Of a DNA stretch of 64,000 nt, positions 17,573 through 25,617 are shown in pieces (position 1 is the stretch's first letter; each line of letters begins with the position of its first letter). Both the position numbers and the translations under genes were made by a program. Source of the stretch: Grimontia celer (lineage in GTDB: Bacteria; Pseudomonadota; Gammaproteobacteria; Enterobacterales; Vibrionaceae); NCBI RefSeq assembly GCF_900055185.1, contig NZ_FIZX01000001.1, forward strand, positions 806,001 to 870,000. Direction: 5' to 3'. The notes under the pieces were generated by a model. The model had not been told where the DNA came from. It did no database searches and worked only from the letters and a program-made list of their open reading frames with translations.

Positions 17573-18058
17573 GTGAAGCTGTATTTCATATTTTTTCTCT
17601 CCTTGTTGCTGACAGGATGCAGTGCCTCGTCGCTGAACCCTCTCAATTGGTGGGAAGATCCGTTAGCGCCCGTTTTCACGATAAAAATTGATGCGGCGAG
17701 CAATATCAATCCGAATGTGGATGACTTGCCGTCACCGGTAGAGGTGCGCGTTTATCAATTGGCGGACAGTGAAGCCTTCAATCAGGCCGACTTTATTCAG
17801 ATTTATAACGATGACCAAAGCACCCTTAAAGCAGGTTTGCTACTAAAGCGCTATTTGCCAAGTGTGATGCCAGGAGGCTCTGAACTTGAAGTGATCCCGA
17901 TGAGCCCTGAGACAAAGTTTGTCGGTGTGATTGTGGCATTTGCCAACTACCGGGAAGCAAACAACAAAGTGATTTTTGAATCGTTGGGTTATTTCCCTCA
18001 AACCCTTTCCCTTCAACTGGATGGGATCAACCTAACGATGACTGGCGAAGAGGATTGA
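17573..18058 (+). CDS. tssJ: T6SS outer-membrane lipoprotein TssJ
   Basis: TssJ anchors the TssLM membrane complex to the outer membrane. The 161-residue protein begins with a lipoprotein signal (L-L-T-G-C, Cys at residue 16) and then a beta-sandwich with the family's V-R-V-Y-Q-L motif and the L-K-A-G-x-L loop region that binds TssM. A GTG start one base after the tagH stop gives the correct signal peptide. Confidence 0.92.
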   Translation: MKLYFIFFLSLLLTGCSASSLNPLNWWEDPLAPVFTIKIDAASNINPNVDDLPSPVEVRVYQLADSEAFNQADFIQIYNDDQSTLKAGLLLKRYLPSVMPGGSELEVIPMSPETKFVGVIVAFANYREANNKVIFESLGYFPQTLSLQLDGINLTMTGEED

Positions 18059-18068
18059 AGCCGTGGAC

Positions 18069-19382
18069 ATGAAAAAGGTCGTATGGAGTGAGGGCATGTT
18101 TCTTAGCCCTCAACACTTCCAGCAACAAGAACGGTATTTGGAGCATTTCACCAAGTCCTATTGTGGTCAGATTGCACCGGAAAACTATGGGTTATCACAG
18201 CTTGAGCTGGACGCTTCGATGCCAAAGATTGGCAAGGTGGGTGTGAAAAGCGCAAAAGGTATATTCCCTGATGGCACACCTTTTGAGCTCACCCAAGGCC
18301 TAGTAATAGATGTACCCAAAGGTACGTTGAACAAGCGTGTTTATCTGGCCATTCCGGTTTACCGCACCGGTGTGGTTGACGTGGGTGATGGTCTGCACAT
18401 GCGTAATACACCGCTTGAATACAGCGCGTATGACACCACCCGCGACCACAGCGATGCTGTACCGCTGGAAATTGCCGAGCTCAACATTGTGTTGAAGATG
18501 GAAGGGGAAGACCTTCAGGATTACACCTTGTTGCCTGTTGCGTTTGTTTCTGAGCATAAATCGGAAGGTGAAGTACTGCTGAACAAAGCGTTTGTTCCTG
18601 CCTGCCTGAGCTTCATGGTGTCTGATTACCTTAAAGATTGTGTCTCTGAAATCTATGCCCAGATGCAATACCGTGCACAAACCATTTCTACCCGTTTGCA
18701 AGTGGATAGCGGAAGTAAAAGCTATCAGGCGCTGATGCGTGATTATCTGTGGCTGCAAACTTTAGGGGGATGGCTTCCTCAGATCCGTCATTGGATGGAG
18801 ACTGGTTCGCTAAATGCTGAAGCCCTTTATCTCGAATGCATCGCCATGGTTGGGCAAATGCAGGGGCTGGAAGGTCGTATGCCCGAAGAGTTTCCAAAGT
18901 GGAATCCTAATGCCATGTACGACAATTTCTCGTTGGCATTTGCGGAAATGCAAGTGCTGCTAAGAGAAGTGCAGTTGGACAACGTAACAACACTGCCTTG
19001 GGATTCCAGCCTTTTTGTTACCCGTCGTCTACTCAGAACCATCGTGAAAGATCGTGCGTTGTTCAATAACGGCCGCTTCATCATGGTGGTTTCGTCAGAC
19101 AGTCTGGGTGCCGTTGAGTTGGGTGAACAGTTCCCGCTGGCCGCCAAGCTGTCAGGGAACAGTGACATCGCGGATTTGGTTCGCAATGCCTTGTCTGGTG
19201 TCGATCTTCGCTATCTTCCTGTTGCGCCGACAGAGCTCAAATCCCGCAGCAATGCAGCGTACTTTGAGGTGAATGTGCATGCAGAGCTTTGGCAGGTGTT
19301 GGTGAAACGCGATGAACCGATTGCGCTGCATATTGATGAGCGTGTAGGTAACGTCAATGTTGAACTTCATGTGATCAGGTAA
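18069..19382 (+). CDS. tssK: T6SS baseplate protein TssK
   Basis: TssK links the baseplate to the membrane complex through TssL and TssM. The protein (437 residues from this start) begins with the family signature K-V-V-W-S-E-G-M-F-L-x-P-Q-H-F-Q-Q-Q. The ATG at 18069 is preferred over an in-frame GTG at 18063 because GAAG at 18059-18062 has normal spacing only to the ATG. It follows tssJ by ten bases and precedes tssL by five. Confidence 0.93.
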   Translation: MKKVVWSEGMFLSPQHFQQQERYLEHFTKSYCGQIAPENYGLSQLELDASMPKIGKVGVKSAKGIFPDGTPFELTQGLVIDVPKGTLNKRVYLAIPVYRTGVVDVGDGLHMRNTPLEYSAYDTTRDHSDAVPLEIAELNIVLKMEGEDLQDYTLLPVAFVSEHKSEGEVLLNKAFVPACLSFMVSDYLKDCVSEIYAQMQYRAQTISTRLQVDSGSKSYQALMRDYLWLQTLGGWLPQIRHWMETGSLNAEALYLECIAMVGQMQGLEGRMPEEFPKWNPNAMYDNFSLAFAEMQVLLREVQLDNVTTLPWDSSLFVTRRLLRTIVKDRALFNNGRFIMVVSSDSLGAVELGEQFPLAAKLSGNSDIADLVRNALSGVDLRYLPVAPTELKSRSNAAYFEVNVHAELWQVLVKRDEPIALHIDERVGNVNVELHVIR

Positions 19383-19387
19383 CGACT

Positions 19388-20530
19388 ATGAGCGGATTGT
19401 TTAATGAAGAACCCACCATTGTCGTTCGACGACAACCAGCTCAGTTTCAACCGAGTGCACCCCAACAGGATGTGATGCCGGAGCTGGGTGACAGCGCACA
19501 GGTGATTGAAAATTTGGCTGTCTATGGTAGCCCTTTGCTCAATGCTGCAACTGAGCTATTGGGTACTCTCGTGTCTTTGCCACGTCAGGGTGAACCTAGA
19601 GACCTCGATAGATTCCGACAGCAAATTCTAGACGGCATTAGCAATTTCAAACGTCGGGGGCTTTATCTGGACTATCACCCAAGTGTGATTGAAAGAAGTT
19701 GCTTTGTGCTTTGTGCGGCTTTCGATGAAATCATCCTTTATACCGAGTGGGGTCAAAGGGCGAGATGGGAAAACCATTCGCTGTTGAGCAAGGTTTTCAA
19801 TCAACGTAATGGCGGTGAAGTCTTTTTTGCGTTGTTGGAGAAAGCTTGCCAGCAACCGGCAAAACTTACGGATTTTATCGAACTTCAATACTTGCTGATC
19901 ATGCTTGGCTTCCAGGGGCGTTATCGTCACGTTGACCCGAGCGCTTTGCATGATGTGAAGTCAGATGTTTACAGTATACTCCGCCATTATCGTGAAGAGT
20001 CCCGTCTTCCTGTTCCGAACACACCGCAACTGAAAAAGTACAAGCAACCCAAGAAGCCTCTGAGTATTTCTAAGATCGTCGTTTGGACAGCCGTTTTACT
20101 GGGCAGTGGCTATTTCGCTTCTGAGTACTGGTATCACAACAGAAGCGCTGCATTGCTTTCTCAGTTCTCCCAGCTTGATTTAAGTGATGTGAATCTTGCT
20201 GAGACCAATCAGGATTTGGTGTACGTCAGTACGCCTGAGGATTTGGGGCTAGCGCCGCTTGTTCCTGATGAGCCGGAAGTGGCAGAAACGAAAACGTCTT
20301 CCAATGTGAATTGGGAAATCCTTCTGGCTGTATTCTCACAATCCTCTGATGTCATCAAACTTTCTTCTGAACTCAGCAAGTCAGGTTATGACACTTATTC
20401 CATTGAAACAGACAATGGCACCGAGCTAATCATGGATGCCGGCACGAATCTCAGTGCGATCAAGAAACTTAAGAATGAACTGAATGTTCGCTACGGGCTC
20501 AATGCGACCATCCGGAGGGCACAGCAATAA
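19388..20530 (+). CDS. tssL: T6SS inner-membrane protein TssL with a SPOR-like tail
   Basis: TssL (DotU/IcmH) is part of the membrane complex with TssM and TssJ. The cytoplasmic DotU domain (about residues 30-220) has the C-A-x-F-D-E and R-G-G-E-V-F-F motifs in slightly changed form (N-G-G-E-V-F-F). One membrane helix follows at about 225-246. The periplasmic part is short, and residues 308-380 do not look like the OmpA peptidoglycan domain found in many TssL; the strand-helix-strand-helix pattern resembles a SPOR domain (inference). The stop is one base before the tssM start. Confidence 0.9.
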   Translation: MSGLFNEEPTIVVRRQPAQFQPSAPQQDVMPELGDSAQVIENLAVYGSPLLNAATELLGTLVSLPRQGEPRDLDRFRQQILDGISNFKRRGLYLDYHPSVIERSCFVLCAAFDEIILYTEWGQRARWENHSLLSKVFNQRNGGEVFFALLEKACQQPAKLTDFIELQYLLIMLGFQGRYRHVDPSALHDVKSDVYSILRHYREESRLPVPNTPQLKKYKQPKKPLSISKIVVWTAVLLGSGYFASEYWYHNRSAALLSQFSQLDLSDVNLAETNQDLVYVSTPEDLGLAPLVPDEPEVAETKTSSNVNWEILLAVFSQSSDVIKLSSELSKSGYDTYSIETDNGTELIMDAGTNLSAIKKLKNELNVRYGLNATIRRAQQ

Positions 20531-20531
20531 T

Positions 20532-23500
20532 ATGAAAAAGGCAATCCTCCTTTTCTTACTGGCAATTTTGTTGTCAGGTGTATGCATTGCAGGCTGGTGG
20601 TTTACACCGCAAGCAGAGCAATGGCAATGGTTGAAAATCACCTTGCTGGTGGCTGCAGTATTGTTGCCATTGATTGTCCTGATCATAGGTTTGATAACGC
20701 GCCCTAAAACAGAGGAGTCAATACAAAAGCACGACCAACAAGTGCTTTTGGAGCAAGACACCAAAGCCATTCGCGATATTTTCGCAGCTTCAACCAAGAA
20801 AATCCGTGGTGACGGCAACCGCAAGCTTTCTAGCATGTATGCACTTCCTTGGTACCTGATGATTGGTCGCCAAAACAGTGCGAAGAGTGCGTTGCTTCGT
20901 CAAAACGACATGGAGCCGGTGCTGGATATTCAGCTCAGCGAAAACGACGCTAAGCAATACCTTCGCTTCTGGAGTAACGACTATCTCGTCGTTCTCGAAG
21001 TCGGACATCGTATATTCGACCATGATGGCGTCGACAGTGCGTTATGGAAAGTGCTCGCTCAACAGCTGATGAAGTATCGCCCAAGACAAGGGCTAAATGG
21101 TGTTATCACTGTTGTTGAATCAAACCGTTTGATTGAAGCGGACAAAAAGGAGCGACAGGCGCTTGCGGCAACCCTTCAGGATGCCATCTTGTCTTTGGGT
21201 GAAAAGCTGGGCGTTGATTTGCCTGTCTACAGTGTTTTCACCAAGGCTGACACTATCTCTGACTTTGTCCCTTTCTTTGAAAGTTTCTCTGGGCGTGATG
21301 TTGATAATCCATTCGGTATTACGCTTTCCAATGACGACACTCACCGCTTTGATGCGATGCAGTTTGACGAAAAAGCCAAGCTGCTTCTCAAAGAGCTGGT
21401 GAAGCAGCAAATGACGCTGCTAAGGAATGTCAGCAACGAACGCACAGACTCCGTTGTCGCGCTTCCGTATCAACTCCGTATTTTCTTTGATCAGGCAAAG
21501 AGTCTGATGGCAGACGTAGGGAGAGAGAACCGGGTGCGAAGTGCCGTATGGGTACGAGGTGTTTATCTGGTTTCGAGTGGGCAGAGCGGCAAAGAGTTAG
21601 ATCTGCTGACTCAGGTAGTGGCAGAAAAAGCCGAGTTCAATGCCTTATCCCGACGGGAACAACTTCCTGGACGTCGCGGCTATTTTGCAGCAAGGCTTTT
21701 CTCTGATGTCTTGCTTCCTGAACGCACGATTACGGCGATGAACCCATTCCGACAAACACGTTATCTAGTGTCGAGAACCGCCATGGTGGCAGTTGCACTT
21801 CTGTTTGTGGGTGGCGTTTCAGCGGTGGTTAAAGAAAACTGGGATGCCGATGAAGCGTGGAGGGCTCAAGCGTTAACGCAACTGGGGCTTTACCAAAATG
21901 ATATCAATCGTTTAGCGAAAGAGCCTCACACCATCATTGATACCATCACAGTATTGAACGAGCTGCGTGATGTCGTCAAAGAAGGTGTTGCGCCTAAGCC
22001 TTGGTATGGCGTAGTGAGTATCAATCAAGAGGAAACCGGGCAGGAGGTCTATCGTATTTACGAAGAGCAATTGCATCTGTTTCTTTTGCCTCGAGTTGAA
22101 GAGCTGATTAGCAATGAACTCTACGTGTATGTCAGCTTAGGGAATCCAACCCGTATCTTTGAAATTCTGCGTTTCTACAAGATGCTCTTCAACGAGCAGC
22201 AGTTAGATAAAGATGCCTTAGTTGGGTATCTGCTGGAAAATTTGGAAGATCAGGGCGAAGCGTCAGTCGAGGATGTGCAGACGCTTTCCTTGCTGCTTGA
22301 AGATTTGTTTAGTAGCAATTACGACCATGCGATCAAACCTAATGAAGAGCTGATTTCGGTAGCATCAAGCAACCTTGAAGGCTTGTCACCTGAAAGGTTG
22401 ATTTACGCGCGCCTGAAGAGCCTGCCGAAGTACCGTACTCAGGTGGACCTTCGTCGCCAGTTGGGTGACAAATTCGATGTGCTGTTTGAATTCACTGACG
22501 GTTTTCATGGTTATGTGATGCCCGAAGTGTTCACCAAGCAGGGTTTTGAGGCTCTGGATTTATCGGCTTCTTCTCCTGTACTGAAGCAGCAATATCAGGA
22601 GTTCCGCGCTATCCAGGGCGATTTGTCTCCGGTTTCCATTACGGAAATGACGGCCCTGAGCAAACAAATACAACGTTTGTATTTTGCTGACTATATCTAT
22701 CGCTGGCAGGATATTCTGACCAACATCAGGGTGAAGAATTTCACGTCTACGACAGACATGGCGTATACGCTTCGATTGGCAAGAGAACCAGCCAGTGGTC
22801 CGCTTATTGATTTGTTAGATGCGGTTGTTATCAACACGACGCTGGCAAAAGAAGAGTCAGCCGATACGGCAGGTGTCCAGAAAGCCGCCCAAAAGCTGGG
22901 GCTTGGCAAAGTGGCTAAGGCAGCAAAAACCGCTGACAAGGTCAACAAAGTTGCTGGTGACAAACTGCTAAAACTTCAGCCAAGTTACGTCGTCAATGAA
23001 GCATTTGCTGGATACAGCTCTTACCTGAAAGGACAAGGGAAAGAAGGCAGTCCGCTTCCAGTCGATCAGTTAACCGCTCAGTTTGACAGCCTTAATACTT
23101 ACTTCGATACAGCGCTGACTAGCCCGGATCCAGGCAAAGTCATGATGGATTATGCCATTGCCCACGCTCAGGGTAGTCAGGATCCACTTGTTCAGTTTGG
23201 TCGGGAAGCCAGTAAAGCGCCGGGTCAGGTGGCGAAATGGATTAACTCTATCGAGCGACAAGCCTGGGAGCAGGTTATCTTGTCGAGCGCTGGCTATCTG
23301 AACAAGCAATGGGAACAACGTGTCTATCAGTTCTACGCTGCAGCGGTAGAAGGACGCTTCCCATTTTCGCTCCAAGGGCGTGGTGAAGTGGCGATTGATG
23401 ACTTTGCCAGCTTCTTCAAGCCACAGGGTAAAATCGACAGTTTTATCGACCAGATGCTGATGCCATTTGCTTACTGGGATAATGGCCTATTGAAGCTTCG

Positions 23501-23993
23501 CGAGATTGACGGGCAGGTGATGCCAATCAGTGCTTCGGCCCGGTCTCAGCTGAAAAAGGCCAAGAGCATCAGTGAACTTTTCTTTGGCTCTGCGGGGCAA
23601 GAACTGGCGCTTCAGGTTTCAATCCGCCCAAGCTCGATGAGCACAGACGTGACTGAATTCCAGATGCGTGAGGTGGAAAATGTATTCTCTTATCGCCATG
23701 GGCCGAGAGTGTGGAGCGACGTGTCCTGGCCGTCAATTGGATTGGATGGCTATCTCAGTACCAGTTTCTACCAAGGCGACAACCGTGTGGCGACCCGTTC
23801 TTACTCTGGCGAGTGGGCGTTGTTCAGGGCAATTTTTGATGGCGATTCCAGCTCAACAAGCGACAGACGCATCAACAAGCTAAAGTATGAAATAGATACG
23901 CACAAAATCGTGTTGGATTACACGTTATTGGATAGCTCAATTGCGCTGAATAAGGACCTGTTCACGCAGTTCAATCTACCGAGGCGCCTATGA
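20532..23993 (+). CDS. tssM: T6SS inner-membrane protein TssM (IcmF)
   Basis: TssM spans the inner membrane and periplasm and reaches TssJ. The protein has 1153 residues from the ATG at 20532; the start was chosen because two N-terminal membrane helices (about residues 3-23 and 33-54) begin there at once, one base after the tssL stop. The nucleotide-binding loop is degenerate: residues 112-119 read G-R-Q-N-S-A-K-S, with Ala where the P-loop needs Gly. A third membrane helix lies at about 417-437, followed by the long periplasmic IcmF region and the C-terminal beta-rich TssJ-binding domain. It overlaps the kinase-like gene by four bases. Confidence 0.93.
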   Translation: MKKAILLFLLAILLSGVCIAGWWFTPQAEQWQWLKITLLVAAVLLPLIVLIIGLITRPKTEESIQKHDQQVLLEQDTKAIRDIFAASTKKIRGDGNRKLSSMYALPWYLMIGRQNSAKSALLRQNDMEPVLDIQLSENDAKQYLRFWSNDYLVVLEVGHRIFDHDGVDSALWKVLAQQLMKYRPRQGLNGVITVVESNRLIEADKKERQALAATLQDAILSLGEKLGVDLPVYSVFTKADTISDFVPFFESFSGRDVDNPFGITLSNDDTHRFDAMQFDEKAKLLLKELVKQQMTLLRNVSNERTDSVVALPYQLRIFFDQAKSLMADVGRENRVRSAVWVRGVYLVSSGQSGKELDLLTQVVAEKAEFNALSRREQLPGRRGYFAARLFSDVLLPERTITAMNPFRQTRYLVSRTAMVAVALLFVGGVSAVVKENWDADEAWRAQALTQLGLYQNDINRLAKEPHTIIDTITVLNELRDVVKEGVAPKPWYGVVSINQEETGQEVYRIYEEQLHLFLLPRVEELISNELYVYVSLGNPTRIFEILRFYKMLFNEQQLDKDALVGYLLENLEDQGEASVEDVQTLSLLLEDLFSSNYDHAIKPNEELISVASSNLEGLSPERLIYARLKSLPKYRTQVDLRRQLGDKFDVLFEFTDGFHGYVMPEVFTKQGFEALDLSASSPVLKQQYQEFRAIQGDLSPVSITEMTALSKQIQRLYFADYIYRWQDILTNIRVKNFTSTTDMAYTLRLAREPASGPLIDLLDAVVINTTLAKEESADTAGVQKAAQKLGLGKVAKAAKTADKVNKVAGDKLLKLQPSYVVNEAFAGYSSYLKGQGKEGSPLPVDQLTAQFDSLNTYFDTALTSPDPGKVMMDYAIAHAQGSQDPLVQFGREASKAPGQVAKWINSIERQAWEQVILSSAGYLNKQWEQRVYQFYAAAVEGRFPFSLQGRGEVAIDDFASFFKPQGKIDSFIDQMLMPFAYWDNGLLKLREIDGQVMPISASARSQLKKAKSISELFFGSAGQELALQVSIRPSSMSTDVTEFQMREVENVFSYRHGPRVWSDVSWPSIGLDGYLSTSFYQGDNRVATRSYSGEWALFRAIFDGDSSSTSDRRINKLKYEIDTHKIVLDYTLLDSSIALNKDLFTQFNLPRRL

Positions 23994-24703
23994 TGAATGC
24001 CAATGAGCTGAAGCTTGTTGCTGAAGCGTTGGCTATGAAAGAGAGCTGGCAAGAGGGCACGATCGTTGATCGAAAATATCAACTTAGCCAGCCTCTCAGC
24101 TCCAAGCCTGTGGCGAATGCCTATCTTGCAACAGAATTGGAAACCGGAAATTCGGTGGTGCTTCGAAGAGCGCCACCGGGTGCGGAAAGAGGCAGTCTTG
24201 AAAGAGAATGGGAAGCGCTTAATGCATGCAAAGGAGAAGGTGTGCAAGAGGCGCTTTCTTTATATCCTGCTTCAGGTTTTCTTTCGGTTTCTTTTTATGC
24301 AAACAGCACACCTCTTATCGCACTTAATCCAGAGCAAGCTGAGGCTTTTCCGATCCTTCTGCCAAAAATACTGAAAGCCATTAGCCATTGTCATAAGCAG
24401 GGCTGGATACATGGCGATATCAAGCCTTCCAATGTTATTTGGGATCACGACACCAATGGGATTTGCCTTATTGATTTTGGCGCAGCCTTACCGATTGGTC
24501 TCTCCCGAAAGAACCTTGCAGCGTGGCACATGAGTAAAGGTTTCTCACCAGACTCTCAGGTGCAGGGGGCGGGTATCGCGCATCCGTCAGATGACTGGTT
24601 CGCATTGATTCGCTGGATCAGACAACTGGACGATGTGGAAGTGTCTGAGGTCGCGAGACATAATCTGGACAGAACGTTGGAATGGCTAGGAACGCAGATG
24701 TAA
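23990..24703 (+). CDS. Small protein kinase-like protein of the T6SS (PpkA-like)
   Basis: This 237-residue protein has a serine/threonine kinase-like fold and no membrane or sensor part. The C-lobe is well kept: catalytic loop H-G-D-I-K-P-S-N at 141-148 and D-F-G at 162-164, and a helix-F Asp in S-D-D-W-F-A-L. The N-lobe is not: there is no Gly-rich loop at about 34-45 and the usual beta-3 Lys is Arg59. It could be an active atypical kinase or a pseudokinase that partners TagH (inference). Known PpkA proteins are much longer. It overlaps the tssM stop by ATGA and is the last plus-strand gene of the operon. No PppA-type phosphatase is in the window. Confidence 0.8.
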   Translation: MMNANELKLVAEALAMKESWQEGTIVDRKYQLSQPLSSKPVANAYLATELETGNSVVLRRAPPGAERGSLEREWEALNACKGEGVQEALSLYPASGFLSVSFYANSTPLIALNPEQAEAFPILLPKILKAISHCHKQGWIHGDIKPSNVIWDHDTNGICLIDFGAALPIGLSRKNLAAWHMSKGFSPDSQVQGAGIAHPSDDWFALIRWIRQLDDVEVSEVARHNLDRTLEWLGTQM

Positions 24704-24728
24704 TCTGCGTCCACTTTCTTTTTTTTCT
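24692..24728 (+). terminator. Terminator of the T6SS operon
   Basis: ACGCAGAT (24692-24699) and ATCTGCGT (24703-24710) form an 8-bp stem with a 3-nt loop overlapping the kinase gene stop codon. A T-rich run (CTTTCTTTTTTTT) follows after a few bases. It lies between the convergent T6SS operons. Confidence 0.7.
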
Positions 24729-24745
24729 CGCTACGTTTTCTCTTG

Positions 24746-25045
24746 TTAGCCGCCGATAAGAACGGTCGGCATTCCTACCACTATGGTGCCGCCATGCGCG
24801 GTCATGTCACCCATACGCGCAGCGGGCAGGTTACCGAATAGCACCGTCGCGCTGCCTTTAGTAATGGTGTCCGGTGGACCGACACAGGTGCACATTTGTC
24901 CAACTGTAGCTGCGGGCATATTTCCTACCAGCACAGTGCAGGGTAAAGGAAGTATAGGACCCCCAACATGTGGTATTGGCGGTACGGCTGGTGTTTGCAT
25001 AGGGCAAACATGCATGTCGCCGGCTCTGGCTGCAGGTAAAGTCAT
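24746..25045 (-). CDS. PAAR-domain T6SS spike-tip protein
   Basis: The 99-residue protein is a stand-alone PAAR protein, the sharp tip that sits on VgrG. Its pattern P-A-A-R-A-G-D-M-H-x-C-P at the start, and repeats with P-A-A-x-x-G-D/Q and the C-T-C-V-G-P-P-D-T-I-x-x-G motif are typical of the family (DUF4150/PAAR), including His and Cys residues used for metal binding. There is no C-terminal toxin extension. The start overlaps the stop of the upstream gene, so it belongs to the vgrG operon. Confidence 0.88.
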   Translation of the reverse strand: MTLPAARAGDMHVCPMQTPAVPPIPHVGGPILPLPCTVLVGNMPAATVGQMCTCVGPPDTITKGSATVLFGNLPAARMGDMTAHGGTIVVGMPTVLIGG

Positions 25046-25617
25046 GCGGCACTCCCTATGTTTCCATTTCCGCCATGCGCGATGTTAATGCCCATTTCGA
25101 TAAACTGGCGATATCGATTCTCGGCCTCGGCACCGTCAGGAAGAATGGCGGTAAGATTGATGGAGCCCCCAACCGCCTGTGCGTATAGATACTCCGGTGG
25201 CGGGACAACGGGATCTGTCGGACCTGTCATGCTGCCTCCGCTCCAGAATACAGCTTGTGCTATCCAGCCAGCTCCATTTTGGAGAGTGGCAGTATTGGCG
25301 GCTTGTTCAGCGTATCGACGGCTGGTTTCATCGGGTGTGTGTACCCAAGCTTTTGCTGACCTGATGGCGTCTTGCTCTTGCTCGCTCCAGTCGCTGCGAA
25401 GACCTGCACAGCAGCATCCCCACCATATGGATTCACGAACTGGCAGTGCGTGTGCGAGGAAAATGACTGCATCGGCAAACTGTCCTGCATTGACGGCGCG
25501 TTCGAGGAGCTGTTGTGGGGTAAGGCCAGGCTCGATTAGCGGTAAAATGCCATCCTGAGGTTGGTAAAGCTTCAAAATATCATCCGCAAAAACCTGGGGT
25601 ATTTTTACGTAACTCAT
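25042..25617 (-). CDS. Unknown protein between vgrG and PAAR
   Basis: I do not recognise this 191-residue protein with certainty; it may match the uncharacterised DUF6931 family, which I could not confirm. It is soluble and acidic, has a W-W-G-C-C-C-A-G-L motif at about residues 65-73, a helical middle region and a Gly-rich C-terminus (H-G-G-N-G-N-I-G). It has no signal peptide and no toxin motif I can name. Its start overlaps the vgrG stop and its stop overlaps the PAAR start, so it is made together with both. A role as adaptor or chaperone for loading PAAR or an effector on VgrG is plausible (inference). Confidence 0.6.
   Translation of the reverse strand: MSYVKIPQVFADDILKLYQPQDGILPLIEPGLTPQQLLERAVNAGQFADAVIFLAHALPVRESIWWGCCCAGLRSDWSEQEQDAIRSAKAWVHTPDETSRRYAEQAANTATLQNGAGWIAQAVFWSGGSMTGPTDPVVPPPEYLYAQAVGGSINLTAILPDGAEAENRYRQFIEMGINIAHGGNGNIGSAA

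Noticed and set aside
24783-25088. 101-codon plus-strand frame over PAAR
   Set aside because: It is the complement of the well-supported PAAR gene and holds the mirrored Gly-Pro-rich repeats.
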